Both the position numbers and the translations under genes were made by a program. Below, one piece after another: positions 16,549 to 25,342 of a stretch of 51,483 nucleotides of DNA. Below the pieces are notes generated by a model. The model was not told the DNA's origin. It was given only the letters and a program-made list of their open reading frames with translations, and did not search any database. The stretch is from Oryzomonas sp. (GTDB lineage Bacteria; Desulfobacterota; Desulfuromonadia; Geobacterales; Pseudopelobacteraceae): NCBI GenBank assembly GCA_031292255.1, contig JARLHN010000002.1, positions 1-51,483 of the forward strand, in the 5' to 3' direction. Numbering within the stretch: the first letter of the stretch is position 1; every line of letters starts with the position of its first letter.

Positions 16549-17337
16549 CTATTGGATCGTCAATGACCCCGGCACTATCTTCCAGTACGATATGAGCGAA
16601 GACCAGTAGTTCTTAGTGGTTATCGGATAGCCGTTGATGGCGTTCGGCAGATTGCCGGTGGCGGTGGTCGGCAAGGCGCCGGAAAATATTCCAATACCCG
16701 CCTGCTGACCGAATGGTATCGAAACCTGGGACGCATTGGTACTGTAGACCACGCTTCCGGTGCTGGATATGGCCTGCAGGGTAAAGGCCGCCGGAATAGT
16801 ATTACCCGAGATACCGCTCGTATTATTCGTAACGTTTGTATTGGCGGTTATCGAATAATCTACAACGTTGTTGCCGGCGGTCAGGGACGCCGAGATACTG
16901 GAAATCGTGACAACGTTCCCGTTTGCATCGGGGCCGGCCGTAATGGGGACGATGGTACCAATGGTGACCGTGGTGAAGGTCGTGGTAAAACCACCCACCG
17001 TGATCGTTGTCGTGCGCGTCGAGCTCGGATTGCTGGATGTTGTCTGCTGCAACTGCAAGGTATCCCCCGGATGGAGGAGGTCGCTGGACGATCCGCCGCT
17101 GAAGCCTCCACCGTTGATCGAATATTGCGAGTATGCCGAGCTACTGGCATTGGCGAAGGCAATGGAGGCGCCATACTGGTTACCCTCGATGGTTACCACG
17201 TTCGATTGTATGTTGGTATTGAGGGGAACATTGGTTTGGGTCGCAAAGGAAAAACCATTCGGTTCCGTGAGGTTGCCGCATCCGGCACCCAGAATCGCCA
17301 CCGCCAGTATCAACGTCTTGCAGATATCGAACTTCAT
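16549..17337 (-). CDS. Lipoprotein with Ig-like beta-sandwich segment
   Basis: 262 residues from ATG 17337, preceded by AAAGGAG at a good distance; the open frame can be extended to 17388 but without support. The signal MKFDICKTLILAVAILGAGC contains the lipobox. Residues about 35-115 (NIQSNVVTIEG...YSINGGGF...LHPGDTLQLQQTTS...TTTITVGGF) match a recurring surface-protein module with the pattern SNxVTIxG, YSINGG, V.PGDTV...TS, TxTITVGG. The C-terminal half is unrecognised. It probably sits on the outer membrane; the ligand is unknown. Confidence 0.75.
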   Translation of the reverse strand: MKFDICKTLILAVAILGAGCGNLTEPNGFSFATQTNVPLNTNIQSNVVTIEGNQYGASIAFANASSSAYSQYSINGGGFSGGSSSDLLHPGDTLQLQQTTSSNPSSTRTTTITVGGFTTTFTTVTIGTIVPITAGPDANGNVVTISSISASLTAGNNVVDYSITANTNVTNNTSGISGNTIPAAFTLQAISSTGSVVYSTNASQVSIPFGQQAGIGIFSGALPTTATGNLPNAINGYPITTKNYWSSLISYWKIVPGSLTIQ

Positions 17338-17490
17338 GTGAATCTCTCCTTTTACTCGCCCGCGAGGTTCCCGCAGACCCTTGCTCACACCGGCCGCGCC
17401 GGCTCGCTAATATCCCGATAACACTAACAATTTACCAAAAGGCCCTTTAGACCCCAGAGGTTCCTCCTGAAACAAGAGAGGGACTTTAAG

Positions 17491-17581
17491 CTCCCCTCCT
17501 AGTTTAGGAGGGGCCGGGGGTGGTAGCCAACCCCAGTTTATTCGACCACACCCTGGCCCCCTCCTTATCAAGGAGGGGGAA
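17491..17581. repeat. Compound GC-rich palindromic repeat
   Basis: CCCCTCCTAGTTTAGGAGGGG, then GGGGGTGGTAGCC, a short spacer, TTCGACCACACCC, then CCCCCTCCTTATCAAGGAGGGGG. It has the same architecture as 14810-14942. It follows the pgeF stop (17609) by about 28 bases on the minus strand and could form its transcript end. Confidence 0.8.
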
Positions 17582-17608
17582 AAGATCCGGGCGCGGCAAG
17601 CAGCGCCC

Positions 17609-18409
17609 CTAATCCTCCGTCAACATGATAAAGCCCATCTGCCTGCCGGTATCCCCCTTATCCCTGCGATAGGAGAAAAACAGGTCCTTCCGGCAGCAGA
17701 CGCACATGTCGGAGACCTGTATCGCAGCAGCCGGAACGCCGGCGGACAGGAGCAGATCCCTGTTTGCCGCGGCCATGTCGAGCCGCCATTTTCCCTCGCC
17801 CTGTTCTTCGGCAAACGAATCCCAGGGCATCCCGTTCTGGAGAAAAGCCTGTCTGACCGGGGCATCGACTTCGTAGCAGCATCTGCCGATGCCGGGGCCG
17901 ATGGCTGCCTGCAGTTCCTTGGGGTCGCTGTTGAAAAGGGACTTCATCCCCGCAACTGTTTTGGCAACCAGCTTGGCGGCGGTTCCCTGCCAGCCGGCAT
18001 GGACCACGGCGACAGCCCTCTTCACGGGATCGCGGAGCAGGATCGGAACGCAGTCCGCCACGCAGATGCCGATCATGACGCCGGGCTGATTGGTTATGAC
18101 GGCATCGCTCTCCACACTGGAAAAATGGCCGTAGTCCTCGTTGGGTTCGTCGATGACAAGAATATCGCTGCCATGCACCTGCCGCACGCTGACCAGGTCA
18201 TCCTGATTGATGCCGAAAGCGTGCGTCAGGATGCTGCGGTTGCCCTCGATGTTGAAAGGCTGGTCCTGGGTGTTCATCCCCAGGTTGAGCGAGTTGTAGG
18301 GAGGACGCGACACCCCTTCGTGCCGGGTGGTAAAGCCCTGGACGGACCGGCATGCACCATCGAAATCAACGGCCAGGTAATGGATGCGTCCCGAGCGCTT
18401 CATCTGCAT
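17609..18409 (-). CDS. pgeF: Peptidoglycan editing factor PgeF (YfiH, laccase-domain family)
   Basis: 266 residues with the family's hallmarks: TRHEGVSRPPYNSLNLG near the N-terminus, VRQVHG, GICVADCVPILL, AVVHAGWQGTAAKLV and GPGIGRCCYEV. The His and Cys residues in these blocks bind the catalytic zinc. Members clear wrongly incorporated L-Ser from peptidoglycan precursors or act on purine nucleosides; which applies here cannot be told. The start at 18409 is nine bases after AGGAG. The gene stands alone between repeat-rich gaps. Confidence 0.92.
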   Translation of the reverse strand: MQMKRSGRIHYLAVDFDGACRSVQGFTTRHEGVSRPPYNSLNLGMNTQDQPFNIEGNRSILTHAFGINQDDLVSVRQVHGSDILVIDEPNEDYGHFSSVESDAVITNQPGVMIGICVADCVPILLRDPVKRAVAVVHAGWQGTAAKLVAKTVAGMKSLFNSDPKELQAAIGPGIGRCCYEVDAPVRQAFLQNGMPWDSFAEEQGEGKWRLDMAAANRDLLLSAGVPAAAIQVSDMCVCCRKDLFFSYRRDKGDTGRQMGFIMLTED

Positions 18410-18632
18410 ATAAAATGACTCCTGTTAACCATTCGCGATTTGTAAATATTCAACATCAACATCGGAGGAGAGGCATCCTGCCTGTCATCAGGCGATGTTT
18501 CATCAGCCTGATAAGAGTGGACTGGACACATATTCAAGCGATAAACCCGTTTGAAACGCAGGCTGGAAGCCTACGCTCCCATAATGTGCCAAACAGTTTC
18601 CACGCTTTTTTTACTTTGCCTTCTCGCCGGCT

Positions 18633-19241
18633 TTACGCTTTAATACCGTTACGCTGGCGTTGGCGCCGCACATAGACGGTTATCAAGGCGATGCTGAACA
18701 CAATGATCCAGGCCAGGGCCTTGTGGGAATACTGCATGATCATCTGTTGGTTTTCGCCGATGAAATAACCCATGCAGGCCAGTATGCAGCACCAGATGCC
18801 CGCCCCGGCCAGGGTGTAGAACGAGAATCTGAGGCGGCCCATGCCGGACAATCCGGCCGGAATGGAAATCAGGTGCCGAACCACCGGCAACAACCGGCCG
18901 AGAAAGGTCGATATCTCGCCGTGCTGTAAAAAGAACCGCTCCACCTTTTCAAACTTCTCCGGTGGAATCAGGACGTATTTGCCATACTTGAGGATCAGCG
19001 GTCTCCCCAGGTAATGGGAGATCAGGTAATTTGCGTACGCACCAGCAAGGCTTCCCAGAGCGCCGCACAGAATGGCGATGCCCAGGTTCATGTTTCCCTG
19101 GAAGGCCAGATAGCCGGCCGGCGGCATGACCAGTTCGCTCGGCACCGGAATCACCGAACTTTCCATCGCCATCAGCAGGAAGATGCCGGGGTAGCCCATG
19201 GTGCCGATGGTATCAAGAAGCCATTGTATGACAGCATGCAT
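18633..19241 (-). CDS. DedA-family (SNARE-associated/VTT domain) membrane protein
   Basis: 202 residues with an amphipathic N-terminal segment, the ESSVIPVPSELVMPPAGYLA block and the FLGRLLPVVRHLISIPAGLSGM block that define DedA proteins. The conserved acidic residue and Arg-x3-Arg pattern are present. Three or more membrane segments follow (about residues 55-75, 145-165, 175-195). DedA proteins are thought to move lipids such as undecaprenyl phosphate between leaflets. The ATG follows GGAG by seven bases. The 220-base gap downstream contains a hairpin at 18474-18497 and no gene. Confidence 0.9.
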   Translation of the reverse strand: MHAVIQWLLDTIGTMGYPGIFLLMAMESSVIPVPSELVMPPAGYLAFQGNMNLGIAILCGALGSLAGAYANYLISHYLGRPLILKYGKYVLIPPEKFEKVERFFLQHGEISTFLGRLLPVVRHLISIPAGLSGMGRLRFSFYTLAGAGIWCCILACMGYFIGENQQMIMQYSHKALAWIIVFSIALITVYVRRQRQRNGIKA

Positions 19242-19369
19242 GAAAAAGCTCCGTTCCCGAACCTGGATAACATCACAGATTCCCGTTTAACTTTTATATA
19301 CTACTCTTTTATGATGGTTCGGGCAACATTAGATGTACCTTCGCCCGCGTAGCCCAGGAAAAACCGATC

Positions 19370-21196
19370 ATGAACATGCTCGACCGATTGAAAACCGCGA
19401 TACTTGCCGGGGACGGAGCCATCGGCACCATGCTCTACGCCAGGGGGATCGGGCTCGACAGCAACTTCGAGCACCTGAACCTTGTGCGCCCGGCCCTGGT
19501 CCTGGAACTGGCGCGGCAGTACGCCGCCGCCGGAGCCCAGGTGATCGAGACCAATACCTTTGGCGCCAACTATACCAAACTGGCCGCCATCGGATTGGGC
19601 CACAAGGTTGGCGAGATCAACCGGGCCGGGGTTCGCATCGCCCGCGAGGCGGCCGGCGGGAGCGATCTCTTGGTGGCCGGTTCGGTGGGGCCGCTGGTGC
19701 GGATGAAGGGAGAAGAGCAGGAGTTGAACTCCGGCTCCATGGAAGAATATTTCCGGGCCCAGTGCACCGCATTGGCCGAGGAGGGCGCGGACCTGCTCCT
19801 GCTGGAAACCTTCGCCTCCCTGGAGCAGTTACTCGCCGCAGTGCGGGCGGCCCGGGAAACCGGCCTGCCGGTCTGTGCCTCAATGGCTTTCATGGAGGGG
19901 GGGCACAGCGGGGACGGAACGACTGTGGAGGAATTCTGCTCTGCCGTGGAAGCTGCCGGGGTCGATATGCTGGGCGCCAACTGCGGCGCCGGCCCCCTGG
20001 AACTGGTCAAGGTAGTGCGCCGGCTGGCGGCCTTGACCGCAAAGCCGATCTCCGCCTACGCCAACAGCGGTTTCCCCGAGTACCACGACGGGCGCTATAT
20101 CTACCGCGCCACCCCCGATTATTTCGCCGCCATGGCGGAAGAGATGGCTGCTGCCGGGGCCAACCTGATCGGCGGCTGCTGCGGGACCACGCCGGAACAC
20201 ATCGCCGCTCTCGCACGTACCCTGGCGGGAAGGCGGCCCGCCCCGCGCATCCCCGCCCAAGCCCGTGCGGCTGCAGGGCCGCTGGCAGGCGCCCGTTCCG
20301 GCGGGGCATCGTTTTTGGACCAGTGGGGAAGCCGGAAGGTCATCACCGTTGAGCTTGATCCGCCCAAGGGGATGGATTGCCGCCGGATTGTCGAGAACAG
20401 CCGGCGCCTGAAAGAGGCGGGAGCCGATGCCATCAACCTGGCCGAAAATCCGCTGGCCCGCCCCCGCATGGGGAATATCGCCCTGGGCAGCGTTATCCGG
20501 CGGGAGGTCGGCATCGAGGTCATCATCCACGTCACCGGCCGGGACCGCAATCTGATCGGCATGCAGTCCGACATGATGGGGGCCAGCCTGCTGGGCCTGC
20601 GCACCATCCTGGCGGTGACCGGCGATCCGGCCGCCATGGGCGACCATGCGGGGGCCACTTCGGTCTTTGACCTGCACTCCTTCACCCTGATCAAGCTGCT
20701 GTCCGACATGAACCGCGGGGTGAACGCCATCGGCAATCCCATAGGCAGCGGAACCGGTTTCACCATCGGAGCGGCCTTTAATCCCAATACAAGGAATATG
20801 GCGGTTCAGGCAGGGCGGCTGCGCAAGAAGGTGGCCAACGGCGCCGGCTTTGCCCTGACCCAGCCGGTCTATGATCCGGCCCTGTTCCTGGATGCGCTCG
20901 AACAGACCCGCGATTGCGGCATTCCGCTCTTACCGGGAATCATGCCGCTGGTCAGCGAACGCAATGCCGAGTACCTGCACAACGAGGTGCCGGGCATCAC
21001 CGTGCCGGACGCTATCCGCGCCCGCATGAAGGGGCTGGAGAAGGAAGCCGGGAGGCGGGAGGGACTGGCCATTGCCAAGGAGTTCATCGACGCCACGTTC
21101 ACCGCCGCCGGAGGCTACTACCTGATTCCTCCCTTTGGGAAATGTGAACTGGCCCTGGAGTTGATCGATTACATTCACGCACGCGAAAGGGAATGA
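19370..21196 (+). CDS. Bifunctional homocysteine S-methyltransferase / methylenetetrahydrofolate reductase
   Basis: 608 residues. Residues 1-290 are a homocysteine methyltransferase domain (GDGAIGTMLYARG at the start). The three zinc-binding cysteines are visible: Cys205 in GANCGAGP, and Cys270 and Cys271 in GGCCGTTPEHI. Residues about 310-605 are a methylene-THF reductase domain (VELDPPKGMD, NLAENPLARPRMG, TVTGD-like AVTGDPAAMGDHAG). The fusion makes methyl-THF and provides a methyl acceptor step for methionine synthesis; the same architecture occurs in the YitJ type. The start ATG follows AGGA. It heads a plus-strand run of closely spaced genes. Confidence 0.92.
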   Translation: MNMLDRLKTAILAGDGAIGTMLYARGIGLDSNFEHLNLVRPALVLELARQYAAAGAQVIETNTFGANYTKLAAIGLGHKVGEINRAGVRIAREAAGGSDLLVAGSVGPLVRMKGEEQELNSGSMEEYFRAQCTALAEEGADLLLLETFASLEQLLAAVRAARETGLPVCASMAFMEGGHSGDGTTVEEFCSAVEAAGVDMLGANCGAGPLELVKVVRRLAALTAKPISAYANSGFPEYHDGRYIYRATPDYFAAMAEEMAAAGANLIGGCCGTTPEHIAALARTLAGRRPAPRIPAQARAAAGPLAGARSGGASFLDQWGSRKVITVELDPPKGMDCRRIVENSRRLKEAGADAINLAENPLARPRMGNIALGSVIRREVGIEVIIHVTGRDRNLIGMQSDMMGASLLGLRTILAVTGDPAAMGDHAGATSVFDLHSFTLIKLLSDMNRGVNAIGNPIGSGTGFTIGAAFNPNTRNMAVQAGRLRKKVANGAGFALTQPVYDPALFLDALEQTRDCGIPLLPGIMPLVSERNAEYLHNEVPGITVPDAIRARMKGLEKEAGRREGLAIAKEFIDATFTAAGGYYLIPPFGKCELALELIDYIHARERE

Positions 21197-21621
21197 CGAT
21201 GACACATATGCTCAAGTTAGGGCTGCTCCTGCTTTGCTGCCTGATGACGGCGGCCTGCAGCGTACCGAATTCGACCATCCGCGAGGAGTTCGGGAAGAGC
21301 ATAAAGGATTACAACAAGTTGCTGCGCTGGCATGAAATCGAGAATGCCGGCATGCTCTACCAGGAACCGGAACGGCGCAATGAATTCACGAAAGCCGCCG
21401 CAGACATCAAAAAGCGGGAGGTCACCATCACCGATTTCCGTATCCTGACCTCCGAATGCCTTCCGGAGAAGGGGACCGGCGAGGTCACGGCCGAGTTCGA
21501 CTACTACATCCTCCCCTCCAACCGCATCAAGACCCAGAACTACCACCAGGATTGGGTCTATCGCGACATCGACAAACATAAGAGCTGGAAAGTGAAAAGC
21601 GACCTGCCGCCTTTCAAGTGA
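21193..21621 (+). CDS. Small lipoprotein of unknown function
   Basis: 142 residues. The ATG overlaps the upstream stop as ATGA, suggesting translational coupling. The signal MTMTHMLKLGLLLLCCLMTAAC has a lipobox (TAAC). The mature part (SVPNSTIREEFGKSIKDYNKLLRWHEIENAG...) is charged and contains a conserved-looking DWVYRD...SWKVKSDLP ending. Similar small lipoproteins are common in this group, but I do not know a function. It lies between the methionine gene and xerC. Confidence 0.75.
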   Translation: MTMTHMLKLGLLLLCCLMTAACSVPNSTIREEFGKSIKDYNKLLRWHEIENAGMLYQEPERRNEFTKAAADIKKREVTITDFRILTSECLPEKGTGEVTAEFDYYILPSNRIKTQNYHQDWVYRDIDKHKSWKVKSDLPPFK

Positions 21622-21648
21622 TTTTCTCCGTTGTACCCCGGTGATACC

Positions 21649-22548
21649 ATGGAACGTCTTGCCGAACAGATAACAGCCTTTTGCGACTACCTGGAGACGG
21701 AACGCAACGTTTCGCCCCATACCCTGGCTGCCTATCGCCGCGACCTGCAGCAGTTGGCGCTCTTTGCCGTCAAGGAACGGGGCGAGGATGTCTCCGCCGG
21801 GGAGGTGGATCATCTGTTGCTGCGGCGCTACCTGGCCCTGCTCGGCAAGACGGCCGGAAAGAGCACCATCGGCCGGAAGCTGGCCGCCATGAGGACCTTT
21901 TTCCGCTTTTTACTGCGCCAGGGGGAGATCGGCAGGAATCCGGCCGAATTGACGGCCACGCCCAAGAAAGAACAACGCCTGCCGTTTCATCTGGATATCG
22001 ATCAGACTACCGCCCTGATGGAGGCCCCCACGGCGGAAGAGAAGCATGTCCTCCGGGACCGGGCCATCCTGGAGCTGCTCTATTCCAGCGGTTTGCGCGT
22101 TTCCGAGCTGACCGGCCTGGATATCGGCGATCTCGACCTGGCCTCCGGCATGGTGCGGGTGATGGGCAAGGGTGGCAAGGAGCGCATCGTGCCGGTGGGG
22201 AGCCGGGCCATCCAGGCCGTCCGGGAGTATTTGGCCCAGCGCGGGGAGCTGGCCGGAAGCGGGGCGCTCTTCCTCAATACCCGCGGCCGGCGCATCAACC
22301 GCCGTAGCGTGACGCGCATCGTGGATGTCCACGTCTTGCGGGTTGCCGCCTTTAAGCGCATCTCGCCTCACACCCTGCGGCACACCTTCGCCACCCACAT
22401 GCTGGAGGGGGGAGCCGATCTCAGGTCGATCCAGGAACTGCTGGGCCACGCCTCCCTCTCCACCACCCAGAAATACACCCACGTCGGCATCGACCGCCTG
22501 ATGGAGGTCTACGACAAGGCCCATCCCAAGGCCAAGAGCCCTGCTTGA
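21649..22548 (+). CDS. xerC: Tyrosine recombinase XerC
   Basis: 299 residues from ATG 21649; the frame opens at a TTG six codons earlier, and neither has a strong ribosome site. The N-terminal SAM-like domain starts [23 protein letters not shown]. The catalytic set is complete: Arg in SSGLRVSEL, Lys in [23 protein letters not shown] (H-x-x-R), [15 protein letters not shown] with the second His and the nucleophile Tyr. Length and sequence fit chromosome-dimer resolution by XerC/XerD at dif rather than an integrase of a mobile element. No flanking att repeats were seen. Confidence 0.92.
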   Translation: MERLAEQITAFCDYLETERNVSPHTLAAYRRDLQQLALFAVKERGEDVSAGEVDHLLLRRYLALLGKTAGKSTIGRKLAAMRTFFRFLLRQGEIGRNPAELTATPKKEQRLPFHLDIDQTTALMEAPTAEEKHVLRDRAILELLYSSGLRVSELTGLDIGDLDLASGMVRVMGKGGKERIVPVGSRAIQAVREYLAQRGELAGSGALFLNTRGRRINRRSVTRIVDVHVLRVAAFKRISPHTLRHTFATHMLEGGADLRSIQELLGHASLSTTQKYTHVGIDRLMEVYDKAHPKAKSPA

Positions 22549-22563
22549 AAGGAAAACGCGCCC

Positions 22564-23265
22564 ATGAGCCGTACCCTCATCAGTATGATCGAACAATTGG
22601 AGCCGGGCGTCGTTATTCTCAACAACGATCTGACCGTTTCCTCCATCAGCAGCATGATCTTTCTGATCTTCGCCAATACTCCCCGGGAACGACTCTTCGA
22701 GGGAGATCTGCTCGGCCTGCATCGCGAGGACGCGCGCGCAAAGGTGGCCGGGACGCTGCGGTTGGCCCATCAGACCCGGCGGCACATCCCGCTCTCCCTG
22801 AAGATCATATCCACCGAGGGGCAGGACCGCTACTTGGCCGTCAAACTGCTCTCCCTCGCGGAACGGGAGCCTGCCGACGATAAGATCTGCGCCCTTTTTT
22901 ACGACATCACACCCCTCATCTTGGCGGAACGGAAGCTGATCAGGCTGCCGGTCACCTTGCGGGGAGAGATCCACCTCCTCAAGCCGGAGGAGATCGTCTT
23001 CCTCAAGGCGGACAACATATATGCCTCGATCTACGCCGAATCGGGCGAGTACCATTGCGACATGTCCCTGGGCGCCATCGAGAAACGCCTTTCCGGCGAG
23101 ATGTTCTTCCGTATCCACCGCAGCTATCTCGTCAATATCGCCAGGGTCCGCAAGGTACATCGCGAACGCCATGAATGCTCTGTCGAAGTGGGGGAGGAAG
23201 AAGTCCGCCTTCCGATCAGCCGCGACAAGCTCCAAGACTTCCTGGTGGAGATCGGCCTCAAATAG
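22564..23265 (+). CDS. rcoM: RcoM-like PAS-LytTR transcriptional regulator (candidate CO sensor)
   Basis: 233 residues. Residues about 5-115 form a PAS domain (LEPGVVILNNDLTVSSIS ... ICALFYDITPL). Residues about 125-230 are a LytTR DNA-binding domain (EEIVFLKADNIYASIYAE, MSLGAIEKRL, FFRIHRSYLVNIARV). This order is that of RcoM, the haem-PAS CO sensor that controls CO dehydrogenase genes. His53 in LLGLHREDARAKV aligns by eye with the proximal haem histidine of RcoM. The region expected to give the distal methionine (IPLSLKIISTEGQDR) has none. The gene lies 15 bases after xerC and 139 bases before cooS on the same strand. CO sensing is therefore inference from architecture and context. Confidence 0.8.
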   Translation: MSRTLISMIEQLEPGVVILNNDLTVSSISSMIFLIFANTPRERLFEGDLLGLHREDARAKVAGTLRLAHQTRRHIPLSLKIISTEGQDRYLAVKLLSLAEREPADDKICALFYDITPLILAERKLIRLPVTLRGEIHLLKPEEIVFLKADNIYASIYAESGEYHCDMSLGAIEKRLSGEMFFRIHRSYLVNIARVRKVHRERHECSVEVGEEEVRLPISRDKLQDFLVEIGLK

Positions 23266-23357
23266 CCGTTTTACCATTCACCTCACGTTTCCCGCCTTTC
23301 ACAAGCCCGGAATGCCTCCGGCAAGAATCCGCTGTTTCGCCCCGCCAAGACCGGCGT

Positions 23358-23384
23358 ATTCTGATTGAAACACTTGATCAGAAT
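23358..23384 (+). promoter_or_regulatory. Perfect 8-base inverted repeat before cooS
   Basis: ATTCTGAT, eleven bases, ATCAGAAT, then GCTTTTT. It ends about nine bases before the cooS ribosome site (GAGGAGGG). It may be an operator, for example for the RcoM-like protein, or an RNA hairpin acting as attenuator. The sequence shows only the symmetry. Confidence 0.5.
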
Positions 23385-23404
23385 GCTTTTTCGAGGAGGG
23401 ATGT

Positions 23405-25327
23405 ATGGACATGGCACAAAAGGGTCATGACAAACGAAGCATCGATCCGGCAGCTGTTGAGATGCTGCAGATCGCCGACCGGGAGGGGTACGCCACCATC
23501 TGGGAACGCTACGAAAAACAACAGCCCCAGTGCAGTTACGGCCAATTGGGAACCTGCTGCCGGATCTGCTCCATGGGTCCCTGCCGGATCGACCCCTTCG
23601 GCGAAGGCCCTACCCATGGCGTGTGCGGTGCCACGGCCGACACCATCGTAGCCCGCAACCTGGCCCGCATGGCCGCCGTGGGTTCTTCCTCCCACTCGGA
23701 TCACGGCCGCAAGGTTGCCCTGCTGCTCAAGGCCGTGGCCGACGGCAGCAATACCGATTACGGCATTGGCGACCCAGAGAAACTGCTGGCCGTGGCAACC
23801 CGGCTCGATATCCCCACCAGCGGCCGTTCGCTGCCCGAGGTGGCGGCCGAGGTGGCGGCCGTGGCCCTCGACTGTTTCGGCAATCAGGGTGAAGAGCCGA
23901 TCGTCTTCATGGAAAAGTACATGCCGAGGAAGCGTTTCCAACGCCTGAAGGATCTGGAAGAGACCCTCTATGCCACCACGGGCGCCAAAACCGGCTTCCT
24001 GCCGCGGGCCATCGACCGCGAGGCGGTGGATATCCTGCACCGAACCCACTTCGGCTGCGACCACGACCCGCTCTCCCTGGTAGCCCAATCGGTGCGCTGC
24101 TCCCTGTCCGACGGCTGGGGCGGCTCGCTGATCGCCACCGAGTTGCAGGATATCCTGTTGGGGTCTCCGACCATCAAGTCGGTCAAAGCCAATCTGGGGG
24201 TATTGGAAGAGAAGAGCGTCAACGTGGTCGTCCATGGGCACGAACCGATCCTCTCGGCCAAGGTGGTGGAGATGGCCCAGTCGGAGGAATGCCGGAAAGC
24301 GGCCGAGGCGGCGGGCGCCAAGCGGGTCAACGTGGTGGGGTTGTGCTGCACCGGCAACGAGGTGCTGCTGCGCCAGGGGGTCGGCATGGCGGGGAACGAA
24401 TCCCACAGCGAACTGGCGATCATGACCGGAGCCGTGGATGCCATGGTGGTGGACGTGCAGTGCATCTATCCGGCCCTGGCCGACCTCTCCTCCTGCTTTC
24501 ACACCAGATTCATCACTACCAGCGAACAGGCCAAAATCCCCGGTGCGATGCACATCCAGTTCGAGGAGCAGCATGCCGACGCCATCGCCACCCGCATCAT
24601 CAAAACCGCCATCGACGCCTTTCCCAACCGCAACAAGGCGCGGGTCCATATCCCCCAACACAGCTCCACCGCCATCGTCGGCTTTACCGTGGAGGAGATC
24701 CTCAAAGCCCTGGGAGGCACACCCCAACCGCTGATCGACCTGATCGTCAACGGCACTATCAAGGGAGTGGCCGGGATCGTCGGCTGCAACAACGTCAAGG
24801 TGCAGCAAGACTTTTTCCACAAAACCCTGACCACCGAGCTGATCAGGCGCGACATCCTGGTGATCGGCACCGGCTGCTGGGCCATTGCCGCCGCCAAAGC
24901 CGGCCTGATGGACCTGCCGGCCCAGGAATTGGCCGGCCCCGGACTACGGGCGGTCTGCAAACAACTGGGTATTCCACCGGTGCTGCACATGGGGTCGTGC
25001 GTCGATTGTTCCCGCATGCTCAACCTGGCCGGCGTCCTCGCCGACCACCTCAAGGTGGATATCTCCGACCTGCCGCTGGTCGGTTCGGCGCCGGAATGGA
25101 CGACGGAAAAAGCGGTGGCCATCGGCACCTATTTCGTCGGTTCCGGCATCCCGGTGCACCTGTGGCCGTTGCCGCCGATCCTGGGCGGGCCGCAGGTAAC
25201 CAAGATCCTGACCCAGGATGCCAAGGACATATTGGGGGGATGGTTCTTCGTGGAGGAGGATCCGATCAAGACGGCCGACCAAATGGAACACATCATCATG
25301 GAACGGCGCAGCGCGCTGGGCATTTAA
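23405..25327 (+). CDS. cooS: Anaerobic Ni-Fe carbon monoxide dehydrogenase catalytic subunit CooS
   Basis: 640 residues, full length for CooS. The D- and B-cluster cysteines are in CSYGQLGTCCRICSMGPCRI (Cys43, 51, 52, 55, 60) plus Cys74 in HGVCGATADT. The C-cluster ligands are recognisable: His in VVVHGHEP, Cys in GLCCTGNE, VQCIYP, IVGCNNV, GTGCWAIAAAKAGL and MGSCVDCSRM. The enzyme oxidises CO to CO2 in the cytoplasm. No acetyl-CoA synthase subunits and no CO-linked hydrogenase are in the window, so electrons probably leave through the CooF protein and the oxidoreductase encoded downstream. The start at 23405 has GAGGAGGG just upstream. cooC follows by 15 bases. Confidence 0.96.
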   Translation: MDMAQKGHDKRSIDPAAVEMLQIADREGYATIWERYEKQQPQCSYGQLGTCCRICSMGPCRIDPFGEGPTHGVCGATADTIVARNLARMAAVGSSSHSDHGRKVALLLKAVADGSNTDYGIGDPEKLLAVATRLDIPTSGRSLPEVAAEVAAVALDCFGNQGEEPIVFMEKYMPRKRFQRLKDLEETLYATTGAKTGFLPRAIDREAVDILHRTHFGCDHDPLSLVAQSVRCSLSDGWGGSLIATELQDILLGSPTIKSVKANLGVLEEKSVNVVVHGHEPILSAKVVEMAQSEECRKAAEAAGAKRVNVVGLCCTGNEVLLRQGVGMAGNESHSELAIMTGAVDAMVVDVQCIYPALADLSSCFHTRFITTSEQAKIPGAMHIQFEEQHADAIATRIIKTAIDAFPNRNKARVHIPQHSSTAIVGFTVEEILKALGGTPQPLIDLIVNGTIKGVAGIVGCNNVKVQQDFFHKTLTTELIRRDILVIGTGCWAIAAAKAGLMDLPAQELAGPGLRAVCKQLGIPPVLHMGSCVDCSRMLNLAGVLADHLKVDISDLPLVGSAPEWTTEKAVAIGTYFVGSGIPVHLWPLPPILGGPQVTKILTQDAKDILGGWFFVEEDPIKTADQMEHIIMERRSALGI

Positions 25328-25342
25328 GAGAAAGGGTCCTAT

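Noticed and set aside
21649-22548. Integrase of a genomic island next to the CO dehydrogenase genes
   Set aside because: The protein matches housekeeping XerC; there is no tRNA, no direct repeats and no phage or conjugation genes nearby.
21910-23277. 455-codon minus-strand frame opposite xerC and rcoM
   Set aside because: Both plus-strand genes have full motif sets; the antisense frame has none and is a product of high GC at third positions.
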